From positions 1-46,875 of the forward strand of contig MPUH01000545.1 of NCBI GenBank assembly GCA_001970955.1: a stretch of 46,875 nucleotides of DNA. The letters are read 5' to 3'. The notes under the pieces are model-generated. The model saw only the letters and a program-made list of their open reading frames with translations. It was not told the DNA's origin and searched no databases. Shown here one piece after another: positions 10,024-18,362 of this stretch (its first letter is position 1; each line of letters begins with the position of its first letter). The DNA comes from Stentor coeruleus (taxonomy: Eukaryota > Ciliophora > Heterotrichea > Heterotrichida > Stentoridae). Position numbers and translations under genes: made by a program.

Positions 10024-11103
10024 TTAAATAGTATTAGTAAAATTATTTAAAGGGTCAATCCCACCAATCATCTTCAAATATTCACTTTTAACAACAATAA
10101 TCCCAACATCTGTTGACACAGCAATATAAATCCCCCCAGCTTTCAATACATACGGATACCCCATTCCAAAAAACCTATCACTAGAGTCTACAGAAAGTCC
10201 ATCTAATTTACTCAAATCAATACTTTCAATAGTATTCCCTTCTTGCCATAAACATATTATCCCAGCTTTATCAACAGAAATCACTAAAGCTTTCATTACA
10301 AGCATATTATTTTCTTGATTATTTCTATCAACACTTGGAGGCATACAAATCATAACAGGGAAAATCGCTAAAATTTCATTTTCACTTGAAGCAATTGTCC
10401 CTATTATTTCACCAGATGCAATATCTAAACTACGAATATATTTGAATTCATGGATAAATATAATAGAATCCTGGACAATATATGGACAAGCAATGCTACC
10501 GAATTTTTTGTTTAAATATTTCACAGTTGAGTGCCCTAAAGGGTTAAAAGTTACTAATTTCAGCACCCGTGCACCAGCTAAATCCCTTTCCATCCACAAG
10601 AGTTTTTCGCTGTTATAGTAAAATGGTACTGAAAACTTTGGGAAAATAAGTCCTGTGTATTCTTCATGCTCTGAAGTAGCTGAATTTGTTATAATAAGCT
10701 TGTTTTTTCCTTCAGCTCGAATAGAAGCAAGAGTTTCTTGGTCTTCTTCTATAACAAGTAAACATATTTTAGCTTTGTGTTGTAGTACTTGTGTAAATCC
10801 GCATAATAAATTTGTATGTTCTCTACCTTCATGGCAAACACCTTCCATATGCCACTCTCCACTTTCGTTTCTGAAAAGAACTAAAACATAAAGGTCACCT
10901 ACAGAAGCATATATGATATTTTCTTCAGTTATGTGGATTCCTTTAATACTTTCTTCAGCGATTTCTGTTAAAAGAAACTGTTCTTTTGTTGTCAAGTTCA
11001 GAAATCCTACCTGGCCTAGAGCTGAACCATGTACCATTTGTGTTCCGGTTATGTCTATACAGAGGATAGGATCGCCAAATCTGGTTTCAATAAACCATTC
11101 CAT
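10024..11103 (-). CDS. Hypothetical protein, WD40/beta-propeller-like
   Basis: Protein of 359 aa, complete from ATG to stop, with no transmembrane segment. It is rich in short beta-strand patterns spaced like propeller blades: DPILCIDITGTQMVHGSALGQVGFLNL at the start, then SLDIASGEIIGTIAS, ALVISVDKAGIICLWQEG and GGIYIAVSTDVGIIVVKSEY. Canonical GH and WD dipeptides are mostly missing, so this is a divergent WD40-like repeat protein by fold pattern only. It probably acts as a protein-interaction scaffold. No family name or partner can be given. Confidence 0.75.
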   Translation of the reverse strand: MEWFIETRFGDPILCIDITGTQMVHGSALGQVGFLNLTTKEQFLLTEIAEESIKGIHITEENIIYASVGDLYVLVLFRNESGEWHMEGVCHEGREHTNLLCGFTQVLQHKAKICLLVIEEDQETLASIRAEGKNKLIITNSATSEHEEYTGLIFPKFSVPFYYNSEKLLWMERDLAGARVLKLVTFNPLGHSTVKYLNKKFGSIACPYIVQDSIIFIHEFKYIRSLDIASGEIIGTIASSENEILAIFPVMICMPPSVDRNNQENNMLVMKALVISVDKAGIICLWQEGNTIESIDLSKLDGLSVDSSDRFFGMGYPYVLKAGGIYIAVSTDVGIIVVKSEYLKMIGGIDPLNNFTNTI

Positions 11104-11717
11104 ATGATTTTATAATAATGGAAATTTTGTATGTTAAGTAAAATATTAGGAATTTGATAGGCTTTTAATGGAATATTCGTTGGATGTTAAGGATTTTATG
11201 GAATATAGTTAGAAATAATAGGATGCTAAATTTGATAGTTTAAAGAATAAACTTTCTTAATACATGCATCTGATAAAAATCTCAATAAATAATATCTTTC
11301 TATCAATAATAAAACAATAATACCCATAAAATATTCATTTCACACATGTTTAACATTTAAAAATTGCATATTTTCCGAATTTCCTGGCAACTGAATAGTT
11401 AATCAAATGCTTATTAATTTAGTGCATATACCAAAGAAATTGCTTTTAAGAATTTATTTACTAAATGTTTGTTTTGCAGTTCAATAATACAAAAATATGA
11501 TTTTCCTATATAAAACTCCCATCATTTTCATAGTTCAATTTTTTAATACATACATTCCTCTAAGCCAATTTATTCCTCATCCTATTCAAATAACCTTCAA
11601 ATTCTAATTTAAAAGTTCCAGAAAGTATTACCACAAATATTATATATTAATTCATTATCTCAATATCAAATTCTATAAAAAAAAAACCAAAATTTACAAT
11701 AAAACTATGTTAAAAAA
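11104..11717. other. AT-rich spacer between two minus-strand genes
   Basis: No supported coding frame, RNA gene or repeat. It presumably holds the promoter of the gene ending at 10024 and the 3' flank of the OSBP gene. The 3' end next to 11717 is nearly pure A/T. Confidence 0.5.
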
Positions 11718-12902
11718 TTATTTATGTTTTAGTCCTAAAGTCCTAAGCTTTCGATTTTTACGTTGTTGATACTCAATTTTATATTTCCATATCTGAGCAA
11801 TTTCAGGGTATCCTTTTGATAACCAAATAAGATCTTCTCTATATCTCCAATCACTTGGCAGTGGGTTTATAGTAAATTTATGAAAAACAGGTAAGTCTCT
11901 ATTAATATCCCAAGCTTGAATTCCATTAAAACTAAGCCCTTCAAGCCAACTTCCAGTGATTTCACAAACCTTAGTCCCAGATTGCTCAATTTCTCCTTTA
12001 AAATCATCATTTTTCCCTATAGCTTTTTTGAACCAGGTTTTCTTACGTTTAGGGCCTAATTTTATCATAGCAGTCAATCCGGAGTTGTCCTCAAAAAGCA
12101 TTACCCGTTCCCAGTTCACAGTGCGAGGTCCAAAAACCATCCCTCCAGCTCTAAATTGAGGGAAAGTATAACTAACGATTTGCCCCGAGTTGAACTTAAC
12201 CCTAACTTTACCTTTATACCCTCCAATAAATGAGTTTTTTTTAAATTTCCCAGTGAGTTCTAAATGCCCATCTATAGTAAAATCCTTAGCATATATACAA
12301 AAATTAGTCACAGGTGGATGATAAACTGTATGTTCACAATAAGCTTGAGTCCCATCAGGCCAATAAGCCTGTAAAGTTTCCCCAAGCAAAGGATTAAATG
12401 GTTTTTCTTGACTTGGGGCTATATAAAGTCCAGCTACAGCCATAGTAATCACTTTTTTAAACTTTTCTACATTATCCATCCCTGACATACTCCTCATAAA
12501 CACTGGCATAAAAGCCCAGCGATCTAACATCCTTTCAAGTGTAGATCTAGGCTCAAATAGTTTTATAGGCAAACTCATCCCTACAACACTTTTCCCTTTA
12601 GCTAAAAATACTGCTACTTTTGATATAGTCTCAAATATAATCCCACTTTGGTTTCCTAATATTCTTTCATCAATACATTGAAGTCCTCCTTCTGGAAGCT
12701 GAATATAACCATTTAATTGAGAATTTTTATCTGTTGGTCTTTCACGATTTAAGTAATTTATTGATAAATATGTTGGAGGAGGAGATTCGGTATCGTAATC
12801 AGAATTAATTAATAAGGAAAATGGACCTGAACTTATTTCATTTGACCATATTAAAAGGTTATTACCATCTCTTGGGATTGTACATGGATCATCTTGTTCC
12901 AT
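11718..12902 (-). CDS. Oxysterol-binding protein (OSBP/ORP family)
   Basis: Protein of 394 aa, essentially just the lipid-binding ORD domain, with no PH domain or ankyrin repeats. Family landmarks: RMLDRWAFMPVFMR, KPFNPLLGETLQAYWPDG (~160-177), the signature EHTVYHPPV (~187-195), a central GGYKGKVRVKFNSGQIVSYTF strand region, and the C-terminal WRYREDLIWLSKGYPEIAQIWK with a basic tail. ORPs move sterols and phosphoinositides between membranes at contact sites. The classical EQVSHHPP signature is degraded here: HPP is kept, but the first His of the HH pair is Tyr. That pair contacts PI4P, so lipid choice may differ (inference). The ATG is the first in frame. Confidence 0.93.
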   Translation of the reverse strand: MEQDDPCTIPRDGNNLLIWSNEISSGPFSLLINSDYDTESPPPTYLSINYLNRERPTDKNSQLNGYIQLPEGGLQCIDERILGNQSGIIFETISKVAVFLAKGKSVVGMSLPIKLFEPRSTLERMLDRWAFMPVFMRSMSGMDNVEKFKKVITMAVAGLYIAPSQEKPFNPLLGETLQAYWPDGTQAYCEHTVYHPPVTNFCIYAKDFTIDGHLELTGKFKKNSFIGGYKGKVRVKFNSGQIVSYTFPQFRAGGMVFGPRTVNWERVMLFEDNSGLTAMIKLGPKRKKTWFKKAIGKNDDFKGEIEQSGTKVCEITGSWLEGLSFNGIQAWDINRDLPVFHKFTINPLPSDWRYREDLIWLSKGYPEIAQIWKYKIEYQQRKNRKLRTLGLKHK

Positions 12903-13106
12903 TTTTTATCATATAATTGTCTTGTGTTTGTTTAGAAAATATGGGTTTTGGTTGAGTTGGATTGATAGGCTTAGGGTGAGAAATACTGATTGAGAATATG
13001 AGATTATAGTATGAGGAAGTTTTTTGTCTTGGGGATAATGGAAAATTGGAGGTAGATTATGTAGAAGGGAAAAGGAGGATGTTGTGTAGGAGTAAGAGGA
13101 GTAGAA
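12903..13106. other. Spacer upstream of the OSBP gene
   Basis: About 200 nt with an unusually purine-rich plus strand (many gga/aag), containing the presumed OSBP promoter. No gene is seen. Confidence 0.4.
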
Positions 13107-13186
13107 AAGGCTATAATGCTAGATAACAATCCCAGATAATCAGAAATTGTTTAAAAAACTCGAAACTTATCAACTTCTATCAAAAC
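13107..13186. repeat. 80-bp direct repeat, copy 1 (left of N)
   Basis: An 80-bp stretch identical to 13219-13298. It ends immediately before the single N at 13187. The layout (contig end, N, 31 bases, the same 80 bases again) is what a scaffolder leaves when overlapping contig ends are not merged. Confidence 0.9.
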
Positions 13187-13187
13187 N
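13187..13187. other. Assembly gap (single N)
   Basis: An ambiguous base at 13187 between two identical 80-bp blocks. The true local length is unknown; the real sequence may hold only one copy. Confidence 0.95.
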
Positions 13188-13218
13188 GATTTTGTATTAA
13201 GATTTAGAGAAATGTATT

Positions 13219-13298
13219 AAGGCTATAATGCTAGATAACAATCCCAGATAATCAGAAATTGTTTAAAAAACTCGAAACTTATCAACTTCTATCAAAAC
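13219..13298. repeat. 80-bp direct repeat, copy 2 (right of N)
   Basis: Identical to 13107-13186. This copy contains the last codons of the disrupted minus-strand reading frame that ends at 13263. Confidence 0.9.
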
Positions 13299-13545
13299 CC
13301 AGTAATATTTAGCCCTAGAATCAACAAAAGCTTTTATCATCATAAAAGCAGGCATATCATTCACCATCAAATTATCCATAGAAGAAAATTCCATATTATC
13401 ATCTAAAATCAAAACCTACCCAGAAAAGTTCGAAAATCCAATTATAAATAGCATTAAAAAGTCCAAAGACAGAAACTATTGCTTGATATTAACTCTAAAT
13501 TCTCTATAAAAAGTCCTTATCAGCATTGTATCTGTTACTATACAT
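13263..13545 (-). pseudogene. Frame-broken gene next to an assembly gap
   Basis: From an ATG at 13545 the minus strand reads MYSNRYNADKDFL, then stops. A shift of one base continues with FYREFRVNIKQ. Further shifts give FGLFNAIYNWIFELFWVGFD, and then a 50-codon open stretch (13415-13263) reading LDDNMEFSSMDNLMV ... AKYYWVLIEVDKF to a TAA. The pieces lie in order on one strand in alternating frames, as in a real gene of about 90 codons carrying several small indels. No 15-16 nt introns explain the shifts. It could be a decayed gene or poor sequence at a contig end. Product not recognised. It would be divergent from eIF4E, with 30 nt between the starts. Confidence 0.45.
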
Positions 13546-13575
13546 TGGGCACAAATAATAATTTTCTAAAGAAAA

Positions 13576-14109
13576 ATGGAGCATGAACTAGAGAATTCAT
13601 GGACACTTTATGTGACAAAACAGAGAACGGTACAAGGTTTTGAGAAAAGTAAGCAGGAATGGGAAGATCGACTAGCAAATATCCACACTTTCATAACAGC
13701 TGAATCTTTTTGGAGTGTCAATAATAATCTCAGATCTCCATCTGAAATGACAAATGATCGTGGCGATTATTATTTATTTAAAGACAAGATTCTACCAGAA
13801 TGGGAAGATCCCCTTAATGTTGGAGGTGGAAGTTTGATATTGAATTTTGATCCTTTTAAAGTAGATGAAGTTTGGAACAATTTACAAATGAGCCTGATTG
13901 GTAATTTTTTTCCAGAATACAGTCAGTTTGTTTGTGGTGCCGAACTTGCTATAAGGAAAAACAGGTTCAAAATCGCTGTTTGGGTCTCAAATGCTGATTC
14001 TGATGTTGTGAAAAAACTTAGTATTCAGATCAAATCAGTCATTGAAGTTATATCAATAGAATTTCGAAGACATGCTTCGGGGGACAAAATTGAGTTCTCT
14101 ATAAAGTAA
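13576..14109 (+). CDS. Translation initiation factor eIF4E (cap-binding)
   Basis: Protein of 177 aa that binds the mRNA 5' cap. Aligned by eye with the animal protein, the key tryptophans are present: NSWTLYV (W46 position), KSKQEWEDRL (W56), AESFWSVNNN (W73), PEWEDP (W102 with the cap-binding Glu beside it), VDEVWNNLQMSLIG (W130) and FKIAVWVS (W166). The W113 position in GGRW is replaced (GGGSL). Both aromatic residues that stack the methylated guanine (W56, W102) and the acidic Glu are retained, so cap binding should work. The N-terminus is short, as in core eIF4E. The AAAAATGG context and the first in-frame ATG support the start. Confidence 0.92.
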   Translation: MEHELENSWTLYVTKQRTVQGFEKSKQEWEDRLANIHTFITAESFWSVNNNLRSPSEMTNDRGDYYLFKDKILPEWEDPLNVGGGSLILNFDPFKVDEVWNNLQMSLIGNFFPEYSQFVCGAELAIRKNRFKIAVWVSNADSDVVKKLSIQIKSVIEVISIEFRRHASGDKIEFSIK

Positions 14110-14677
14110 TTCTTAAGTTTATGATAAATATCGTGATGTGGCTAAAACTTAGAGAGGAAAAGAATTTGTGGCTATGATGAAATTTTAATGGATATATATT
14201 ATACTAAAAATTGATCTCGCTAATTACAATCATTTCGTTTAAGCTATTTTTTGCTTTAAAAAATACTAAGATTAGTTAAAACAATATTCAATCCTAACTG
14301 ACTAGAAAGATATATTTAGAAAAAGGTTAAAATTCATGAAAATCCATTAATTATGGGGAAGTTTAATTTCTTTCCTAATATTGAAAATTGATAATTATCA
14401 AACCTATTCATCTTCCCAAGTTAAAAAACTGGGATATCTTTATTATCCGCACAAATTATCATAATTTCCTATTATTACAAAATCATCAAATTCTTACTAT
14501 AAATAAAATTATAACTATACTCCTCAAACAAAAAAATGTTTATTCTTAGGTTATCATTTTTAAATATTTTCCATAATCTCACAACACCTATTAATAATCC
14601 ATCGAATTCTAATCTCAAACTTAATTTATAACACTATCCATCACATTCATAAATCACAAAGCTAAATAATCTAAATC
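14110..14677. other. Convergent AT-rich spacer
   Basis: 570 nt between the eIF4E stop and the stop of the next minus-strand gene. No supported coding frame, RNA or repeat. Confidence 0.5.
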
Positions 14678-15385
14678 CTAATTTTCTTTATCTAATTTTT
14701 CTTCTCCTATCCCTTGATTTTGCTTTAAATATTCTATTTCTGACTCAGTCAATTCTTCATCAAGCAACTCTCCAGAGTCTGTGTTTTCTTCATCTTTCTT
14801 AGTTTCTTTTATTGTCTCTATAAAAATCTTCACATCATCAAAAGCTTGTAGTTCTTTATCCTTTAAATACTTCATTCTAACTAATTCAGGATATGTTTCA
14901 ATAAGTTTTTTTCTGTAAGTCCCAAGGGTTTTATTTTTCCTATCAGCAAAAAGAAGGTCATCCACATCAACAAGAGGTAAATATTTCATCCCTTCTATAA
15001 CATAAGGTGTTGCAAATATCCATAATGGTAATGATAAACCTAAGACTCGCTTATCAAATAAATTAATTCTTCCAAGTGATTTTTTACTTACGTATATGTT
15101 CATTGTGATTTTTGAGATCATCCATATAGAAATAAAACTCAATATTGAGAATTCCTTTTCGAGTTTTTGTTTGCACTCTTGAAATGGTAGTCTGATTTCA
15201 TATGGCAAACGCTTGTCTTCGTATATTTTTAAGCCTTGGTCTTTAGGGTTGTCTGATATTATTGGTAAGACTGTTTTTTCGAATTTTTTAAAACTCATCA
15301 TGTGGAAGAATGGGCTGTAGATTGTATGACGTTCTTCGTGAGGAAGGAGACGAGCTCTTTTATAGTCGTCCCAAGTACTAGACAT
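14678..15385 (-). CDS. Hypothetical protein with two membrane-like segments
   Basis: Protein of 235 aa, not recognised. The N-terminal ~90 residues are soluble and basic. Two hydrophobic stretches follow: FSILSFISIWMISKITMNIY (~95-114) and VLGLSLPLWIFATPYVIEGM (~131-150). A basic segment (RKNKTLGTYRKKL) comes next, then a highly acidic, Glu/Asp-rich tail from ~195. The size, paired helices and lack of a signal peptide would suit an inner-organelle (for example mitochondrial) membrane protein, but this is a guess. The frame is clean from ATG to stop. It is divergent from the phosphatase gene at 15649. Confidence 0.75.
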   Translation of the reverse strand: MSSTWDDYKRARLLPHEERHTIYSPFFHMMSFKKFEKTVLPIISDNPKDQGLKIYEDKRLPYEIRLPFQECKQKLEKEFSILSFISIWMISKITMNIYVSKKSLGRINLFDKRVLGLSLPLWIFATPYVIEGMKYLPLVDVDDLLFADRKNKTLGTYRKKLIETYPELVRMKYLKDKELQAFDDVKIFIETIKETKKDEENTDSGELLDEELTESEIEYLKQNQGIGEEKLDKEN

Positions 15386-15648
15386 TTATATGATTTAAGG
15401 TTAAATTAACACATATCAAACATATTCTAAAAATCTTATCCTCCTAAAAAAATTTACAATACAAACATTAAAATCAATCCAAGTCTAATCATAAATCACA
15501 AGCTTCTATAACTCCAATATTAATATCATAAAAAATATCATTTTCCATAACTAATAATTTTATAAACTCTAATCATTTAATAAAATAACCAAAATCTTAA
15601 TCCACAAAAAATATTTTATTACGAAATTTTATTAAAATCCATAGTAAA

Positions 15649-16869
15649 ATGTCAAGGACTCAGAAGTCACTGAAATATTTTTCGAATAATCGTCGGGTTT
15701 CCTCTAGTCCTCGATTATCTGAAGAAATTGTAGAAGTACAAGAAGACCAACGTGCCTCAGACAATCTTTTTAGTAAAATTTCTCCATCAGGGTCTCGTGG
15801 ATCTTTAGCAGCACCTTGGCCAAGTCAAGGACACAAGCCAAGGACGCCAGCATCAAGGCCAAACACAGGTTATGAAAAAGCTCTAGAATCTCAAACTCCA
15901 AAACCAACAAGCGATTATCACCCTATACCCTACACTTTTACTCCAAATTCCAATATTCTCAGTTCAAAAGGTCAGTCAAAAAGTGCAAAAACCTTACCAA
16001 AAAAAGTTGAAGAACGCAAATACGAACTTAGTAACCTTGTAACCAAAGTGAAATCAACATCAGAACAAATGAAAAAGCGAACTGAACTTTCACCTGAAGA
16101 AATTAAAACTCGTAGTGAAATGTTTTATAGAGAACATCTTTTTCAAACCTTCCAAGCTCTGAAATTTGTCAGAAACCTCCCTGCTGTTGATATGAATTTA
16201 TTAAGGCAAAAAAGGTTAAATTTACCAAAAATGCTAGGATTCGAGAATAAAAAAACTATAATTTTTGATTTAGATGAAACTTTAGTTCATTGTGTTGATG
16301 ATCCGAATTTACAACCTGATGTTTTATTACCAGTTATTTTCCCTTCAGGAGAAACAGTAAATGCTGGAATTAATATCAGACCTTTTGCTAGAGAATGTTT
16401 AACTGAAGCTGTGAAGCATTTTGAAGTTATAATTTTTACAGCTTCACATAAATGTTATGCTGATGTTGTTTTAGATTACTTAGACCCTAGAAAAGAGCTT
16501 ATTCATCATAGATTGTATAGAGAAAATTGTTTAGTTGTAGAAGGGGTTTTTATGAAGGATTTGAGGATTTTCAGTAATAGAAGACTTCAAGATTTAGTTA
16601 TTGTAGATAATGCTGCATACTCGTTTGGGTATCATTTGGATAATGGAATCCCGATTATTTCTTGGCATGATGATCCTTATGATCGTGAGTTATATAATTT
16701 GATGGACTACTTGAAAATACTTGCCCAGTCTCAGGATGTTAGAGATGTTAATAGGCAAATATTCCATTTACGTACATTTTATGAGGATTATATACAGGAG
16801 TTTCTTAAAGGAGATCGTTCTAGAGCTTTATCACCAAGAGCTCAAGCGAAGTCACCTAAATCAAATTAA
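15649..16869 (+). CDS. HAD-family CTD-type phosphatase (SCP/FCP1-like, NIF domain)
   Basis: Protein of 406 aa. Residues 1-190 are Ser/Pro-rich and disordered. The catalytic domain (~200-380) begins with KKTIIFDLDETLVHC, where the two Asp of DLDET (~206-210) are the nucleophile and general acid. It continues with NIRPFARECL, FEVIIFTASHKCYADVVLDYLDP (motif II T/S region), HHRLYRENC, KDLRIFSNRRLQDLVIVDNAAYSF (the VDN with the metal-binding Asp) and NGIPIISWHDDPYDREL. These are the hallmarks of small CTD phosphatases (CTDSP/CTDSPL2), which act on RNA polymerase II CTD or other phosphoserine substrates. The tail is basic and Ser/Pro-rich. All catalytic residues are present. Confidence 0.95.
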   Translation: MSRTQKSLKYFSNNRRVSSSPRLSEEIVEVQEDQRASDNLFSKISPSGSRGSLAAPWPSQGHKPRTPASRPNTGYEKALESQTPKPTSDYHPIPYTFTPNSNILSSKGQSKSAKTLPKKVEERKYELSNLVTKVKSTSEQMKKRTELSPEEIKTRSEMFYREHLFQTFQALKFVRNLPAVDMNLLRQKRLNLPKMLGFENKKTIIFDLDETLVHCVDDPNLQPDVLLPVIFPSGETVNAGINIRPFARECLTEAVKHFEVIIFTASHKCYADVVLDYLDPRKELIHHRLYRENCLVVEGVFMKDLRIFSNRRLQDLVIVDNAAYSFGYHLDNGIPIISWHDDPYDRELYNLMDYLKILAQSQDVRDVNRQIFHLRTFYEDYIQEFLKGDRSRALSPRAQAKSPKSN

Positions 16870-17132
16870 ATAAAAATAATATTGGAAATCGAGTTTTGTA
16901 TAATAATATTAATAAGATTTTATTTAGAAAACCTAAACTACATATCACAAATATTATCATTTTTTATTTATAAATCCTAAGTATTGAAATCTTGTGAATT
17001 ATTTAAAAACATTTTGATCATTTAAGTATTTAAATTATTAAAAAATATAGACATATTGCATTATATGATAACTATGTCAGATGAAATTTATATTCAAATT
17101 AGAATTTTTACGATAAAGTCTTTCGATTTCAG
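16870..17132. other. Spacer holding a possible first exon
   Basis: An AT-rich spacer follows the phosphatase gene. At 17065 and 17074 are in-frame ATGs leading into a plausible N-terminus (MSDEIYIQIRIFTIK). It ends at a 15-nt GT...AG sequence, GTCTTTCGATTTCAG, at 17118-17132. Confidence 0.4.
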
Positions 17133-17735
17133 GTTGAGAAAAGCTTTACACTTGAAGATGTTCTAAGAATATCAGAAATTATAATCAATGATACATCATC
17201 TTTAGTAGTCTCTATAAATGACAATATTTATTCATACAATGATGAAACCAATTCAACTCTATCTGAACTAAATATTGATAACTTTTCAGAAATCTCCTTT
17301 CATATATCAGATTCATTTGGTGCTAATTCATTAATGCCTAGTATATGCTTTAATAATATGAAATCAAAAAAAATTCTTAAATTTGGCCAAGCACCAAAAT
17401 GGCGTAAAATTGGTAAAGGTGTTAGCTTTGAAGGAAAATACCAAACTATGACTTGTGAAGTTTATAATAAAACAGCTTATAAAACTTTAGGATTTGGAGT
17501 TTTTAATGTGAGAGATTCAATATGTGAGCATTCTACTTGCCCAATATGCAATAAAATTATGAAAGGTGTGGAGAATTTTGGTTTTTGGCTTGCTAAATTG
17601 AGTTTTAAAGGTATTATAAAAGGAGGAAATTCGATTACAGGTAGGCATGAGTCAATAAACGCTGATGAATTTTATACTTTTGAAGAAGGAGATAATGCGG
17701 AGTGGCAGTGCATTACACTTGAGATGAGACAATGA
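17133..17735 (+). CDS. Zinc-binding GFGxF/CPxC protein with ubiquitin-like N-terminus (5' exon uncertain)
   Basis: The frame is open from VEKSFTLEDVLRISEI at 17133 to a TGA at 17733-17735. The N-terminal ~70 residues look like a ubiquitin-like beta-grasp. The core is APKWRKIGKGVSFEGKYQ ... CEVYNKTAYKTLGFGVFNV ... CEHSTCPICNKIM ... NFGFWLAKLSFKG ... YTFEEGDNAEWQCITLEM. The Cys pairs suggest one zinc site. I recall this GFGxF/CPxC layout from ciliate and other protist hypothetical proteins. The first ATG in frame is only at 17334, which would drop the ubiquitin-like part. An upstream ATG at 17074 reads MSDEIYIQIRIFTIK and would join well, but the visible 15-nt GT...AG (17118-17132) leaves the frame off by one. 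Confidence 0.7.
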   Translation, partial: VEKSFTLEDVLRISEIIINDTSSLVVSINDNIYSYNDETNSTLSELNIDNFSEISFHISDSFGANSLMPSICFNNMKSKKILKFGQAPKWRKIGKGVSFEGKYQTMTCEVYNKTAYKTLGFGVFNVRDSICEHSTCPICNKIMKGVENFGFWLAKLSFKGIIKGGNSITGRHESINADEFYTFEEGDNAEWQCITLEMRQ

Positions 17736-18362
17736 AAATTTTCCTCCTTTACCATAATTAGGCAGTAAATTTCCTTAAGACAATATTACTAAACCTATTA
17801 TTTTTAAATATCTATAAAATTTGAAGAACTTTATATAAAAAACTATATTATCAACAAGAATTATAAAAATACTTTCTCTAAAATTCTAAGATTTAAAAAG
17901 TTAATTTCTAAATCTCATTATCTTTAAACCACAAGGGAAATATTTTATTTGAATTACATGGCGATTATTAGACAAAGGAGGTTTGCAAAATATATTGTAA
18001 AATGATCTTTATATAAAAAGGAGGAAGTGATAAGAATATTTCATGAAATTTTTTATTTATTTAAAAATCAATCTTTTAAGCCAAAATTATGGTATTTTTG
18101 TATTTTTTGTCTCAGTAAAAAGAAATATATTGAATAAAATTACAAAAGTTAAAGTAGAAAATAGTAAAGTTGGCGGGGTTGTAACTTCATCTGGTCCAAG
18201 TTTAAGAGTTCCGGAACATTTTTCTTTCAATTAATTCATGATGTTATACCACTCATAGTCTTTAATAATATGCCCATTGACTTTTTCCAAACTACAAAAG
18301 CATATCATCATATCCTCACTTTTTTAATTTTGTCTGAAATTTTAAACATATAAAATAAAACT
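17736..18362. other. Spacer upstream of importin-alpha
   Basis: AT-rich DNA with one 63-codon frame (18043-18234, +). Its last ~25 residues (KVGGVVTSSGPSLRVPEHFS) come from a small GC-richer patch at 18165-18225. The first half is translated AT-rich spacer. I cannot tell whether this is a small gene, the remnant of one or chance. Confidence 0.35.

Noticed and set aside
18043..18234. 63-codon plus-strand frame upstream of importin-alpha
   Set aside because: Only its last third looks protein-like. There is no family match or other support, so it was left as a note.
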